64,000 nt of DNA. It comes from JBJXHC01 sp964538485. GTDB taxonomy: Bacteria > Bacteroidota > Ignavibacteria > UBA10030 > UBA6906. The stretch covers positions 1 to 64,000 of the forward strand of contig CAZIHJ010000003.1 in assembly GCA_964538485.1 (NCBI GenBank). Reading direction: 5' to 3'. Shown here one piece after another: positions 16,149-23,475 of this stretch. The notes beneath the pieces were generated by a model. It made no database searches and was not told the origin of the DNA. It saw nothing but the letters and a program-made list of their open reading frames with translations. The stretch's first letter is position 1; every line of letters starts with the position of its first letter. The position numbers and the translations under genes are program-made.

Positions 16149-17237
16149 ATGCGACTATCCGAACGATTCATTCAGACAATCCCCAAAGTACTTCTCCATG
16201 ATCACCTTGATGGCGGGGTACGACCCCAGACGGTCATCGACCTGGCAAAAGATATCGGTTACGACCAACTTCCGACGTCGGATGCGGGCGAACTTGAAGA
16301 ATGGTTCCATCGGGGGGCAAAGCGCGGCAGTTTGCCTCTCTACCTTGAGGGTTTTGCTCACACATGCGGGGTGATGCAAACCGAAGAAGCCTTGGAGCGC
16401 GTGGCGTATGAGATGATGGAAGATATGTACAACGACGGCGTTGTCTACGTTGAAACCCGTTTCTCTCCGATCTTCCATACTGATCGGGGCTTGCACTGGG
16501 ATGATGTCGTGAATGCTGTGCTGAAAGGATTGGAACGCGGGTATCGCGATTTTGGTGTGGAATTCGGTCTGATCATTTGCGCGATGCGCAACCTGACGCT
16601 CTCCCAGGAAATGGCGGAGCTGGCGGTGGATTATCGTGAACGTGGAGTCGTCGGATTCGATCTTGCCGGCGAAGAGGGGGGATTCCCGCCGAAGAAGCAT
16701 GTTGACGCGTTTCATTACATTCAGCGCGAGAATTTCAATATCACCATTCATGCGGGTGAGGCATTCGGCAAGGAGAGCATCTGGCAAGCCATTCAATGGT
16801 GCGGGGCACACAGAATCGGACACGCCACACGGCTGATTGAAGATGTTGGTTTGGACAAGCGCGAAACCCACAAGATTATCAAAATGGGATATCTTGCGCA
16901 GTACGTCCTCGATAAGCGAATCCCGCTTGAGATCTGTCTCACCAGTAACGTGGATACCGGCGCAGTAAAGAGTCTGGAGGAACATCCGTTCGGCATTTTT
17001 CACAAGTATAAATTCCGTGTTACACTGAATACTGACGACAGGTTGATGAGCGATACGACGATGACGAAGGAGTTCAAGATCGCTCATCAGGTCTTCAAAC
17101 TCTCGTTGGACGATCTGGAGAAAATTACCATCAACTCCATGAAGAGTGCCTTCATTCCCTACAACAAGCGTATCCGGTTGATCTATGATGTGATAAAGCC
17201 TGGATACCAGAAGGCACGTCAGCGACTAAAGAAGTAA
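16149..17237 (+). CDS. add: adenosine deaminase
   Basis: A 362-residue amidohydrolase-fold deaminase (adenosine to inosine). Zinc and catalytic residues are visible: HDH at 17-19, HAGE at 201-204, H221 and H225 in HRIGHAT, and D296-D297 in LNTDD. I chose ATG 16149 because the protein then begins MRLSERFIQTIPKVLLHDHLDGG, as in the family; the frame stays open far upstream, antisense to the regulator gene. The near-continuous series of genes downstream suggests an operon to 21043. An adenine- or SAM-derived-nucleoside deaminase is a possible alternative specificity. Confidence 0.9.
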   Translation: MRLSERFIQTIPKVLLHDHLDGGVRPQTVIDLAKDIGYDQLPTSDAGELEEWFHRGAKRGSLPLYLEGFAHTCGVMQTEEALERVAYEMMEDMYNDGVVYVETRFSPIFHTDRGLHWDDVVNAVLKGLERGYRDFGVEFGLIICAMRNLTLSQEMAELAVDYRERGVVGFDLAGEEGGFPPKKHVDAFHYIQRENFNITIHAGEAFGKESIWQAIQWCGAHRIGHATRLIEDVGLDKRETHKIIKMGYLAQYVLDKRIPLEICLTSNVDTGAVKSLEEHPFGIFHKYKFRVTLNTDDRLMSDTTMTKEFKIAHQVFKLSLDDLEKITINSMKSAFIPYNKRIRLIYDVIKPGYQKARQRLKK

Positions 17238-17244
17238 CCCCGCC

Positions 17245-17754
17245 ATGAAGCGCATCCCTACGGTATGGGCGCTCCTCGCAACCGGTACCATGGTGCTGGC
17301 CGGTTGTGCAACAACGGTTCCCTACCGGGCGCTCAACGACGACTGCAATTGTGAGTCCTACACTGCCCGGGATCCGGACGGGAAGATGACCTCCACAGTA
17401 TCCGCTTCATATCGAATTGATGACGGTATCACAACCTATATTACGATTCTGATGAAGAATACGGGGAGTGACACATTGGATCTTTCTCTTGCATACGTGA
17501 AAATTTCCTCCCGCAATATTCCCTACCATTCCAATAATAAGTCGATCCCCCTTGATATTCTCTTCGTGTTGCCCGGGAATGAAGAAACGTTGCGATTGGA
17601 AGGGCACGTTGATCAGGGAAAAATCGGAGACCCGTGGCTGAAGATTGCGGGAGAAGAACTTGAGATTACGCTCAAAGGAATGCGGGTGGGTCATCGTGAA
17701 CTGGCACCACAGGTGGTGCGATTCATTCCTCATAATCCAAACATCGGAATGTGA
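17245..17754 (+). CDS. lipoprotein of unknown function
   Basis: A 169-residue protein with a signal peptide and lipobox VLAGC (Cys21). The mature part looks like a single beta-sandwich (alternating strands such as TTYITILMKNTGSDTLDLSLAYVKIS), reminiscent of Ig-like or DUF4352-type folds, but I do not recognise a family. It starts 7 nt after the adenosine deaminase stop and is followed 9 nt later by the sixA-like gene. It probably sits in the cell envelope. Confidence 0.75.
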   Translation: MKRIPTVWALLATGTMVLAGCATTVPYRALNDDCNCESYTARDPDGKMTSTVSASYRIDDGITTYITILMKNTGSDTLDLSLAYVKISSRNIPYHSNNKSIPLDILFVLPGNEETLRLEGHVDQGKIGDPWLKIAGEELEITLKGMRVGHRELAPQVVRFIPHNPNIGM

Positions 17755-17763
17755 CGAGAAACT

Positions 17764-18285
17764 ATGAACCTGTATCTTGCGCGACATGCTGAAGCGGTAC
17801 CTGTTGGTGGGCGCATTCTGAAGGACGCCGACCGCACTCTCAGTCCGGTGGGCGAAGCTCACGCCGAACAGATGGGCAAGGTCCTCGCGAAAATTGATCC
17901 GGGTATTCATGTTGTTGCGACAAGTCCGTTGGTACGTGCTGTACACACGGGGGAGATCATCGGTCATCAAGTGAGCGACCGCCCGGTGTTTCACGTGACG
18001 GAGCATCTCGCGCCCGGTTTTCGTGAAATGAGATTACTCGAAACCCTCTATGCGTTGAGTGGTGGTGGAAGCATCGTTGCAGTGGGACATCAACCGGACG
18101 TGAGTGCATTTGTTTCATACTTGATTGCAGGCGCGATGTCCGCAGCAGTGGCATTTCCTCCCGGGGCAGTCGCATGTCTGAGTATACAGCAGGTCTCCTC
18201 GCGCCCGGAAGCACATTTGTGCTGGCTTCTTACACCTGATGTTGTCAAGAGTCTCCAGCCCGAACGGACACAGAGATCATCATGA
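17764..18285 (+). CDS. sixA: SixA-type histidine phosphatase
   Basis: A 173-residue histidine-phosphatase-superfamily protein. The RHG-type motif ARHAEA gives catalytic His8, ATSPLVRAVHT carries the conserved arginine, and VGHQPD holds the second histidine. Small single-domain members of this length act on phosphohistidine, for example on HPt domains or HPr-like proteins. Whether it acts on the HPr encoded at 56786-57052 is only a speculation. The stop overlaps the next start codon by ATGA. Confidence 0.85.
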   Translation: MNLYLARHAEAVPVGGRILKDADRTLSPVGEAHAEQMGKVLAKIDPGIHVVATSPLVRAVHTGEIIGHQVSDRPVFHVTEHLAPGFREMRLLETLYALSGGGSIVAVGHQPDVSAFVSYLIAGAMSAAVAFPPGAVACLSIQQVSSRPEAHLCWLLTPDVVKSLQPERTQRSS

Positions 18286-18920
18286 ATCGAATTATTTCTC
18301 TCAAGGTTTCATTCACTTTCATGTTCCTGCTCATCAGCTTCATTCTTATTCCGGGTTGCGGGAAGCACGGCGGCACGCCCGTGGTCCGTGTCGATACGCT
18401 CTCAACCGAGCAGGATCAGTTGCTCATGATCAATTTTCTTCCCCTCGATCTTTCTTATGGCGGGGTGAAAGAACGATTCCCGTCGCTTGGTGAAGTGAAG
18501 GCGGGTGCGGTTCCGGGTGGCACGTTGACCGGGACAGCGACGGGAAAAATGAAGACGCCGGGCGGTTATGAATCAATCGCGGAGCTGGAATTTGAACACA
18601 ACGCCCTCACACGTTATTCTTTTATTGTCATCGCCGAAAGTGTGGTGACGGCAATGATGTATCAACGGCTGCAATCATTCTATACCATGCGATACGGCAA
18701 CTATCATCAGGAGCTGCGCGAGGAGGGGGCGCAACGATGGGGAAGAAGCTATTGGACCTCGGATATTTTTGCTGTTGTGGTTACACTACAGGACTCCGCG
18801 GGCACCCATTCGCTTCGGTGGGGATTTGAAAAATTACGCGAGAGTAACCCGGAGCAGCCTGAAGCTCATGCTATTCGATCAACTCAGTCACCCTTTGCCA
18901 CTACAGCGGAGTATCCATGA
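18282..18920 (+). CDS. lipoprotein of unknown function
   Basis: A 212-residue protein with signal peptide and lipobox LIPGC (Cys26). The mature sequence contains FLPLDLSYGGVKERFPSLGEV, a glycine-rich stretch and a long amphipathic region. No family is recognised. It overlaps both neighbours by 4 nt (ATGA at each end), so it is translationally coupled to sixA and to the Tat-exported PLP enzyme. It may be part of an envelope complex with them. Confidence 0.75.
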   Translation: MNRIISLKVSFTFMFLLISFILIPGCGKHGGTPVVRVDTLSTEQDQLLMINFLPLDLSYGGVKERFPSLGEVKAGAVPGGTLTGTATGKMKTPGGYESIAELEFEHNALTRYSFIVIAESVVTAMMYQRLQSFYTMRYGNYHQELREEGAQRWGRSYWTSDIFAVVVTLQDSAGTHSLRWGFEKLRESNPEQPEAHAIRSTQSPFATTAEYP

Positions 18921-20197
18921 CCTCCCTCGCTACACGACGAACATTTCTTCGCACCTTTGCCGGTGGCGCATTCGGCGGAGCGGTGCTATACGCATTTCCC
19001 GCAGATGCGCGCGCAAAATACATCCTTAGCCAGGACCAGCACGTGCCGGAAGATGATGAACATTTTTGGCGCATCGTGCGCGATCAGTTTCCGCTGAAGC
19101 GGGAGCCGGTGTTTCTCAACAATGGTACAATGGGTCCGTCGCCGTACGTGGTGATTGACGCCGTGAAGACGGAAATGGAAGAAGTAGACCGCACGGCGCG
19201 TTATGGTGGATGGGAAGATGTGCGGGTGAAGATCGCACGGTTCATCAATGCAAGCGTGGAAGAGATTTCACTCACCCACAACGTTACCGAGGGAATCAAT
19301 GTTGTTGCGTGCGGATTGCCATTAAAGCGCGGTGATGAAGTAATCCTGACGAACCACGAACATGGCGGTAATGCAATCCCGTGGCTTGCCCGTGCGCGCC
19401 GGGATGGCATCGTGGTCAAACCCGTCATGCTCGCATCCACTGCAGATGAAATCCTCAACCGTATCAATGATCTCATCACTCCTCGTACAAAAGCCATTGC
19501 CGTCCCGCATATCACGTGTACCATCGGACAGGTGCTTCCTGCAAAGGCGATATGCCAGCTCGGACATGAGAAGGGATTGCGCGTGATGCTCGATGCTGCA
19601 CATACGCCCGGTATGTTGCCGTTGGACGTGAAGGAACTCGGCTGTGATTTTCTTGCAACCTGCGGCCATAAATGGATGTTGGGACCGAAGGGGACGGGGT
19701 TTCTTTACGTGAGAAAGGAAGTTCAGGACGAAGTGGAGCCATACTGGACGGGTGCGCTTTCAGATACGGGATGGGATTTGCAGAAGGGAACACTGGAGTT
19801 TCGCAAGGATGCGCACAAGTACGATTTCGCCACACAAAATTCGGCACTGTACGTTGGACTGGGCGCGGCAATCGACTTCCTGCACCATCTCGGAATGGAG
19901 AATGTCACGCGACGCGGCCAGGCGCTTGCATCAGCACTTCGGTCAGAGTTGCAGTCGATGGGCGATAAAGTGGAAATACTGACTCCCGATGAGGCCGGTG
20001 GGTACGGTTCCGTGTTGGGATTCAGATTAAAGAATATTGCGTATGATGTTCTGCAGAAGACATTATTGGAGAAACATAAAATTATCACACGGATGGTGCC
20101 GGAGAACGGCCTGAATTGCAACCGGATTTCCACCCACATCTATAACAGTCGGGAGGAAGTGCAGAAGTTAGTTGAGGCGCTGAAATCGTTGGCCTAA
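18917..20197 (+). CDS. Tat-exported class V aminotransferase-fold PLP enzyme
   Basis: A 426-residue protein beginning with a twin-arginine signal (TRRTFLRTF then a glycine/alanine-rich hydrophobic core, likely cut near ADARA). The rest is a fold-type I PLP enzyme of the class V (NifS/CsdA/isopenicillin-N-epimerase-like) group. Motifs are LNNGTMGPSP, NVTEGINV, MLDAAHTPG with the PLP aspartate, and the Schiff-base lysine K252 in CGHKWMLGPKG. No desulfurase-type cysteine loop stands out. The reaction is unknown (lyase, epimerase or desulfurase-like). Tat export would let it fold with PLP in the cytoplasm and work in the periplasm. A lipidated RidA is encoded two genes downstream. Confidence 0.85.
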   Translation: MTSLATRRTFLRTFAGGAFGGAVLYAFPADARAKYILSQDQHVPEDDEHFWRIVRDQFPLKREPVFLNNGTMGPSPYVVIDAVKTEMEEVDRTARYGGWEDVRVKIARFINASVEEISLTHNVTEGINVVACGLPLKRGDEVILTNHEHGGNAIPWLARARRDGIVVKPVMLASTADEILNRINDLITPRTKAIAVPHITCTIGQVLPAKAICQLGHEKGLRVMLDAAHTPGMLPLDVKELGCDFLATCGHKWMLGPKGTGFLYVRKEVQDEVEPYWTGALSDTGWDLQKGTLEFRKDAHKYDFATQNSALYVGLGAAIDFLHHLGMENVTRRGQALASALRSELQSMGDKVEILTPDEAGGYGSVLGFRLKNIAYDVLQKTLLEKHKIITRMVPENGLNCNRISTHIYNSREEVQKLVEALKSLA

Positions 20198-20225
20198 CTG
20201 TCGTGATACTCACATGGAGGAACAC

Positions 20226-20561
20226 ATGAATCGATCATCGTTGTTGAAAACAGTTGCCACCATTCTCTTCTGCGGTCTGCTGGCCGGGCCGGCAGCATTC
20301 GCGCAAAAATCTCAGAAGACGGAGAAACCAAAAACGACACAATCGGCTGGGACATTCAAGGAGATGCTTTCGAAGCACGTCGGCAAGCAAACCAACCTGG
20401 GTAAACTGATAAAAGTGGGTCCGGACTATGTTGCGGTTGAATCCGAAGAGGTGCAGACGATGATTCAACTGCAGGCAATCCAGTCATTCAGGGTTGTGGT
20501 CATTAAAGATGAAGAAACCTCCGAAGAGCGTTTGGAGATTACACTGCTCGCCGGAGACTGA
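20226..20561 (+). CDS. small exported protein of unknown function
   Basis: A 111-residue protein with a clear signal peptide (cut after AAFAQ). A charged linker follows, then a short beta-rich region (GKQTNLGKLIKVGPDYVAVE ... TMIQLQAIQSFRVV) that looks LSm/SH3-barrel-like to my eye. I chose ATG 20226 because GGAGG lies 7-11 nt upstream; an earlier in-frame ATG at 20214 would put that Shine-Dalgarno inside the coding region. It sits between the Tat-exported PLP enzyme and the lipidated RidA. Confidence 0.75.
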   Translation: MNRSSLLKTVATILFCGLLAGPAAFAQKSQKTEKPKTTQSAGTFKEMLSKHVGKQTNLGKLIKVGPDYVAVESEEVQTMIQLQAIQSFRVVVIKDEETSEERLEITLLAGD

Positions 20562-20563
20562 TC

Positions 20564-21043
20564 ATGAAACGAATTGCAGTGATGTTGATGCTGTCCCTGC
20601 TCTTTGGATGCACGGATGAGGAGGAAATACGATCGATTGTTCAAGAGGAAATGTCCCGGTACGAGGGTAAACAGATTGTGAAACCAGTTGATGTGATCGG
20701 GCCGTACAGTCCCGCGGTGCGGGTTGGCCCGTTCCTCTTCGTCTCCGGACAGATTGCCCTCGACCAGGCAACCGGCGTACTGCGCAACGAGAGTATCGAA
20801 GCGGAAACGCGGCAGGTTTTGGACAACCTCATGCACATTCTACGCGCTGCCGGTTATGATTCGTCTCACGTTATCAACGCAACGGTTTATCTCAAGAACA
20901 TGAATGACTACCCGAAGATGAACCTGATCTATGGCGGCTATTTTCCCGAAGAGAGTTATCCTGCCCGCACAGCCGTTGCCGTGAGTGAGTTGCCACGACA
21001 GGCGAATGTGGAAATTGCCGTTGTAGCGTGGAAGGCGGAGTGA
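20564..21043 (+). CDS. lipoprotein RidA-family protein
   Basis: A 159-residue protein. Residues 1-16 form a lipoprotein signal (SLLFGC, Cys16), then a short acidic linker, then a complete Rid/YjgF domain (about 42-158). The substrate-binding arginine is R135 in SYPARTAVAV and the late glutamate is E150 in ANVEIAVVAW. Rid proteins hydrolyse reactive imines such as 2-aminoacrylate produced by PLP enzymes and are normally cytoplasmic. Here lipidation implies an envelope location. The upstream Tat-exported PLP enzyme is the obvious source of such imines. It begins 2 nt after the preceding gene and is followed by a terminator-like hairpin. Confidence 0.85.
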   Translation: MKRIAVMLMLSLLFGCTDEEEIRSIVQEEMSRYEGKQIVKPVDVIGPYSPAVRVGPFLFVSGQIALDQATGVLRNESIEAETRQVLDNLMHILRAAGYDSSHVINATVYLKNMNDYPKMNLIYGGYFPEESYPARTAVAVSELPRQANVEIAVVAWKAE

Positions 21044-21073
21044 GAGGGTTTGACTAAAGCCCTCAGCGTTTTT
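21044..21073 (+). terminator. possible rho-independent terminator after the RidA lipoprotein gene
   Basis: Directly after the stop codon, GAGGG (21044-21048) can pair with CCCTC (21060-21064), extended by TT/AA pairing. It is followed by AGCG and five T residues. The stem is short, so this is a weak call. Confidence 0.4.
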
Positions 21074-21088
21074 CTGGCTTTCGGCAAT

Positions 21089-21108
21089 CCACGAGCTAAA
21101 GCTCGTGG
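21089..21108. repeat. perfect palindrome upstream of hutU (REP-like or operator)
   Basis: CCACGAGCT, AA, AGCTCGTGG: a 9-bp perfect inverted repeat with a 2-nt centre, about 33 nt before the hutU start. It resembles the short extragenic palindromes common in environmental genomes, but could also be a regulator site. Confidence 0.6.
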
Positions 21109-21141
21109 CGAGTCAATAGAGAATTCAATGGAGTAGTACTC

Positions 21142-22806
21142 ATGCAGCATAATGTAACAACGAAGAATATCAAAGCCCTTCGCGGCACCACCCTCTCCTG
21201 CAAAGGCTGGATACAGGAAGCCGCGCTGCGTATGCTGATGAATAATCTTGACCCCGACGTTGCAGAAAAGCCCGATGAGTTGATCGTCTATGGCGGTGTG
21301 GGTAAAGCTGCGCGCAATTGGGAATGCTACGATGCAATCGTGCGAACCTTAAAGAACTTGGAAAACGATGAGACCCTGCTCGTCCAATCCGGCAAGCCGG
21401 TGGGTATTTTCAAAACGCACGAGAACGCTCCCCGAGTGCTTATCTCCAACAGTATGCTCGTCCCCAAATGGGCGACATGGGATGAGTTCCGTCGACTCGA
21501 AGCTCTCGGTCTCACGATGTACGGTCAGATGACCGCAGGAAGCTGGATTTACATCGGCACACAGGGGATTCTGCAAGGGACGTATGAGACCTTTGCAGCG
21601 TGCGCTGAGAGATACTTCGGTGGAACCCTTGCAGGCAGACTCCTCGTCACTGCCGGACTCGGCGGCATGGGCGGCGCGCAACCTCTCGCTGCAACGATGA
21701 ATGGTGCTGCATGCCTTGCGATTGAAGTTGATCGCTCACGCATCGAGAAGAGACTGAAGACTGGATACGTCGATGAGATGGCAACATCGCTCGATGAGGC
21801 GTTGCTCATTCTGCAGACGGCCAAAGAGCTGAAGGAAGCCAAGTCCGTTGCTCTGCTTGCGAATGCTGCCGAAGTGTTGCCGGAGCTCCTTGCCCGTAAC
21901 ATCGCAGTAGATATTCTCACCGATCAAACTTCTGCGCATGATACACTCAACGGTTACGTCCCTGCCCACATATCGTATGAAGCAGCGCTTGGCCTCCGCA
22001 AATCAGATCCTAAGAAGTATGTGCAACTTGCTCAGGAGTCCATCGTTGAACATGTACAGGCCATGCTGGGCCTACAGAGAAAAGGGGCAATAACGTTCGA
22101 TTACGGCAATAATATCCGCGGTGAAGCTCTGGCCAACGGCTTGACCAATGCGTTTGATATCCCGGGCTTCGTGCCTGAGTATATTCGACCGCTGTTTTGC
22201 GACGGCAAAGGGCCGTTCCGTTGGGCCGCTTTGTCCGGTGAGCCGGAGGATATTTATCGAACCGACCGGGCAATTCTCGAGACGTTTCCGGAGAACAAGC
22301 CCCTCTGTCGCTGGATAGAGAAAGCACAGAAGCAGATACACTTCCAGGGGTTGCCGGCGCGGATTTGCTGGCTCGGTTACGGTGAGCGGGCAAAGATGGG
22401 GAAGATATTCAACGATCTTGTCGCGCGGGGCGAAGTGAAAGCACCGATTGTTATCGGCCGCGATCATCTGGACTGTGGCTCCGTTGCTTCTCCGAACCGC
22501 GAGACCGAGAAGATGAAAGACGGTAGTGATGCCATTGCCGATTGGCCCATCCTGAATGCTTTGCTCAATGCCGTCGGTGGAGCAAGCTGGGTAAGTGTGC
22601 ATCACGGTGGCGGCGTAGGCATGGGGCTTTCGATTCACGCGGGCATGGTTGTCGTCGCCGATGGCACCAAAGAAGCAGAGGCAAGATTGCAGCGTGTGCT
22701 GACATATGATCCTGGAATGGGAATTATCCGTCATGCGGATGCAGGATATGAACGAGCGATTGAAAATGCGAAGAGTCAGGGTGTGAACGTGCCGATGATG
22801 AAATGA
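21142..22806 (+). CDS. hutU: urocanate hydratase
   Basis: A 554-residue cytoplasmic enzyme that hydrates urocanate to imidazolonepropionate with tightly bound NAD+. Family features are GSWIYIGTQGILQGTYETF, the dinucleotide segment TAGLGGMGGAQPLA, the cysteine in ARICWLGYGER (C409, equivalent to C410 of the Pseudomonas enzyme), and GRDHLDCGSVASPNRETE. Length is typical. ATG 21142 is preceded by GGAG. The other hut genes present (hutI, ftcD, fchA) lie 3.3 kb downstream rather than adjacent, and hutH is not in the window. Confidence 0.97.
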   Translation: MQHNVTTKNIKALRGTTLSCKGWIQEAALRMLMNNLDPDVAEKPDELIVYGGVGKAARNWECYDAIVRTLKNLENDETLLVQSGKPVGIFKTHENAPRVLISNSMLVPKWATWDEFRRLEALGLTMYGQMTAGSWIYIGTQGILQGTYETFAACAERYFGGTLAGRLLVTAGLGGMGGAQPLAATMNGAACLAIEVDRSRIEKRLKTGYVDEMATSLDEALLILQTAKELKEAKSVALLANAAEVLPELLARNIAVDILTDQTSAHDTLNGYVPAHISYEAALGLRKSDPKKYVQLAQESIVEHVQAMLGLQRKGAITFDYGNNIRGEALANGLTNAFDIPGFVPEYIRPLFCDGKGPFRWAALSGEPEDIYRTDRAILETFPENKPLCRWIEKAQKQIHFQGLPARICWLGYGERAKMGKIFNDLVARGEVKAPIVIGRDHLDCGSVASPNRETEKMKDGSDAIADWPILNALLNAVGGASWVSVHHGGGVGMGLSIHAGMVVVADGTKEAEARLQRVLTYDPGMGIIRHADAGYERAIENAKSQGVNVPMMK

Positions 22807-22807
22807 T

Positions 22808-22835
22808 CCACGAAGGACACGAAGAAGCACGAAGG
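22808..22835 (+). repeat. left inverted repeat array flanking the GxxExxY gene
   Basis: Units CCACGAAGG, ACACGAAGA and AGCACGAAGG, beginning 2 nt after the hutU stop. The first 17 bases (22808-22824) are the exact reverse complement of 23269-23285 on the far side of the GxxExxY gene. Confidence 0.85.
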
Positions 22836-22849
22836 TGTAGAATAACGAT

Positions 22850-23248
22850 ATGTCGACCACGAACACTTCAGATGTTCATTTACTGTTTAAGGAAGAAGTG
22901 TTTAGTCTGATCGGGGCGGCAATTGACGTGCATAGAGAACTCGGCACAGGATTTCTGGAAGCTGTCTATCACGAAGCACTTGAGATCGAATTACGTTCAC
23001 GGAACATTCCATATGAATCTCAGAAGTGCCTACCGATCTCTTATAAAGGGACTCGACTGCGTAAGGAGTATGTCGCTGACTTCCTTATCTTTGATAAGAT
23101 AATTGTTGAACTGAAGGCGCTCGACCGACTATCAGGCATTGAAGAAGCTCAGATATTAAATTATCTCAAAGCATCAGGCTTGAAGGTTGGGGTACTCATC
23201 AACTTTGGATCAGTGGGGAAACTCGAATGGAAACGTTTCATCAAATAA
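22850..23248 (+). CDS. GxxExxY protein (PD-(D/E)xK-like)
   Basis: A 132-residue protein with the family motif at residues 34-40 (G-F-L-E-A-V-Y). A PD-(D/E)xK-like core follows: D77 in VADFLI and E87-x-K89 in IIVELKAL, consistent with a nuclease-related fold. The family is widespread, often in several copies per genome, and its function is unknown to me. The gene is bracketed by inverted arrays of CACGAAGGA-type 9-mers and lies between hutU and a phosphatase gene, without link to histidine degradation. It looks like the cargo of a small mobile element. Family call firm; nuclease activity inferred. Confidence 0.9.
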   Translation: MSTTNTSDVHLLFKEEVFSLIGAAIDVHRELGTGFLEAVYHEALEIELRSRNIPYESQKCLPISYKGTRLRKEYVADFLIFDKIIVELKALDRLSGIEEAQILNYLKASGLKVGVLINFGSVGKLEWKRFIK

Positions 23249-23253
23249 TCCCA

Positions 23254-23285
23254 TTTGTCTTTGTGTCCCTTCGTGTCCTTCGTGG
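23254..23285 (+). repeat. right inverted repeat array flanking the GxxExxY gene
   Basis: Units CTTTGTGTC, CCTTCGTGT and CCTTCGTGG, starting 5 nt after the stop codon. CTTCGTGTCCTTCGTGG (23269-23285) is an exact 17-bp inverted copy of 22808-22824. About 190 nt without a recognised gene follow before the phosphatase start. Confidence 0.85.
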
Positions 23286-23475
23286 AAAAGCTCATGTCGA
23301 GTGACAATGTTGGGCTATGCCGTCTGTGCCGGTATGTAGATACTATCATGAGTCCCAGAGGAAGTACATTCTATCTATGTACTCTCTCCCAAACGGACAC
23401 ACGCTTCCCCAGGTATCCCCGTCTACCGATGCTGGAGTGTCCGGGTTTTGAACGACAGAATACAATCGAAAGCAA

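Noticed and set aside
22808..23285. CRISPR-like array from CACGAAGG repeats
   Set aside because: Units are contiguous 9-mers without unique spacers and occur as only three copies per arm.
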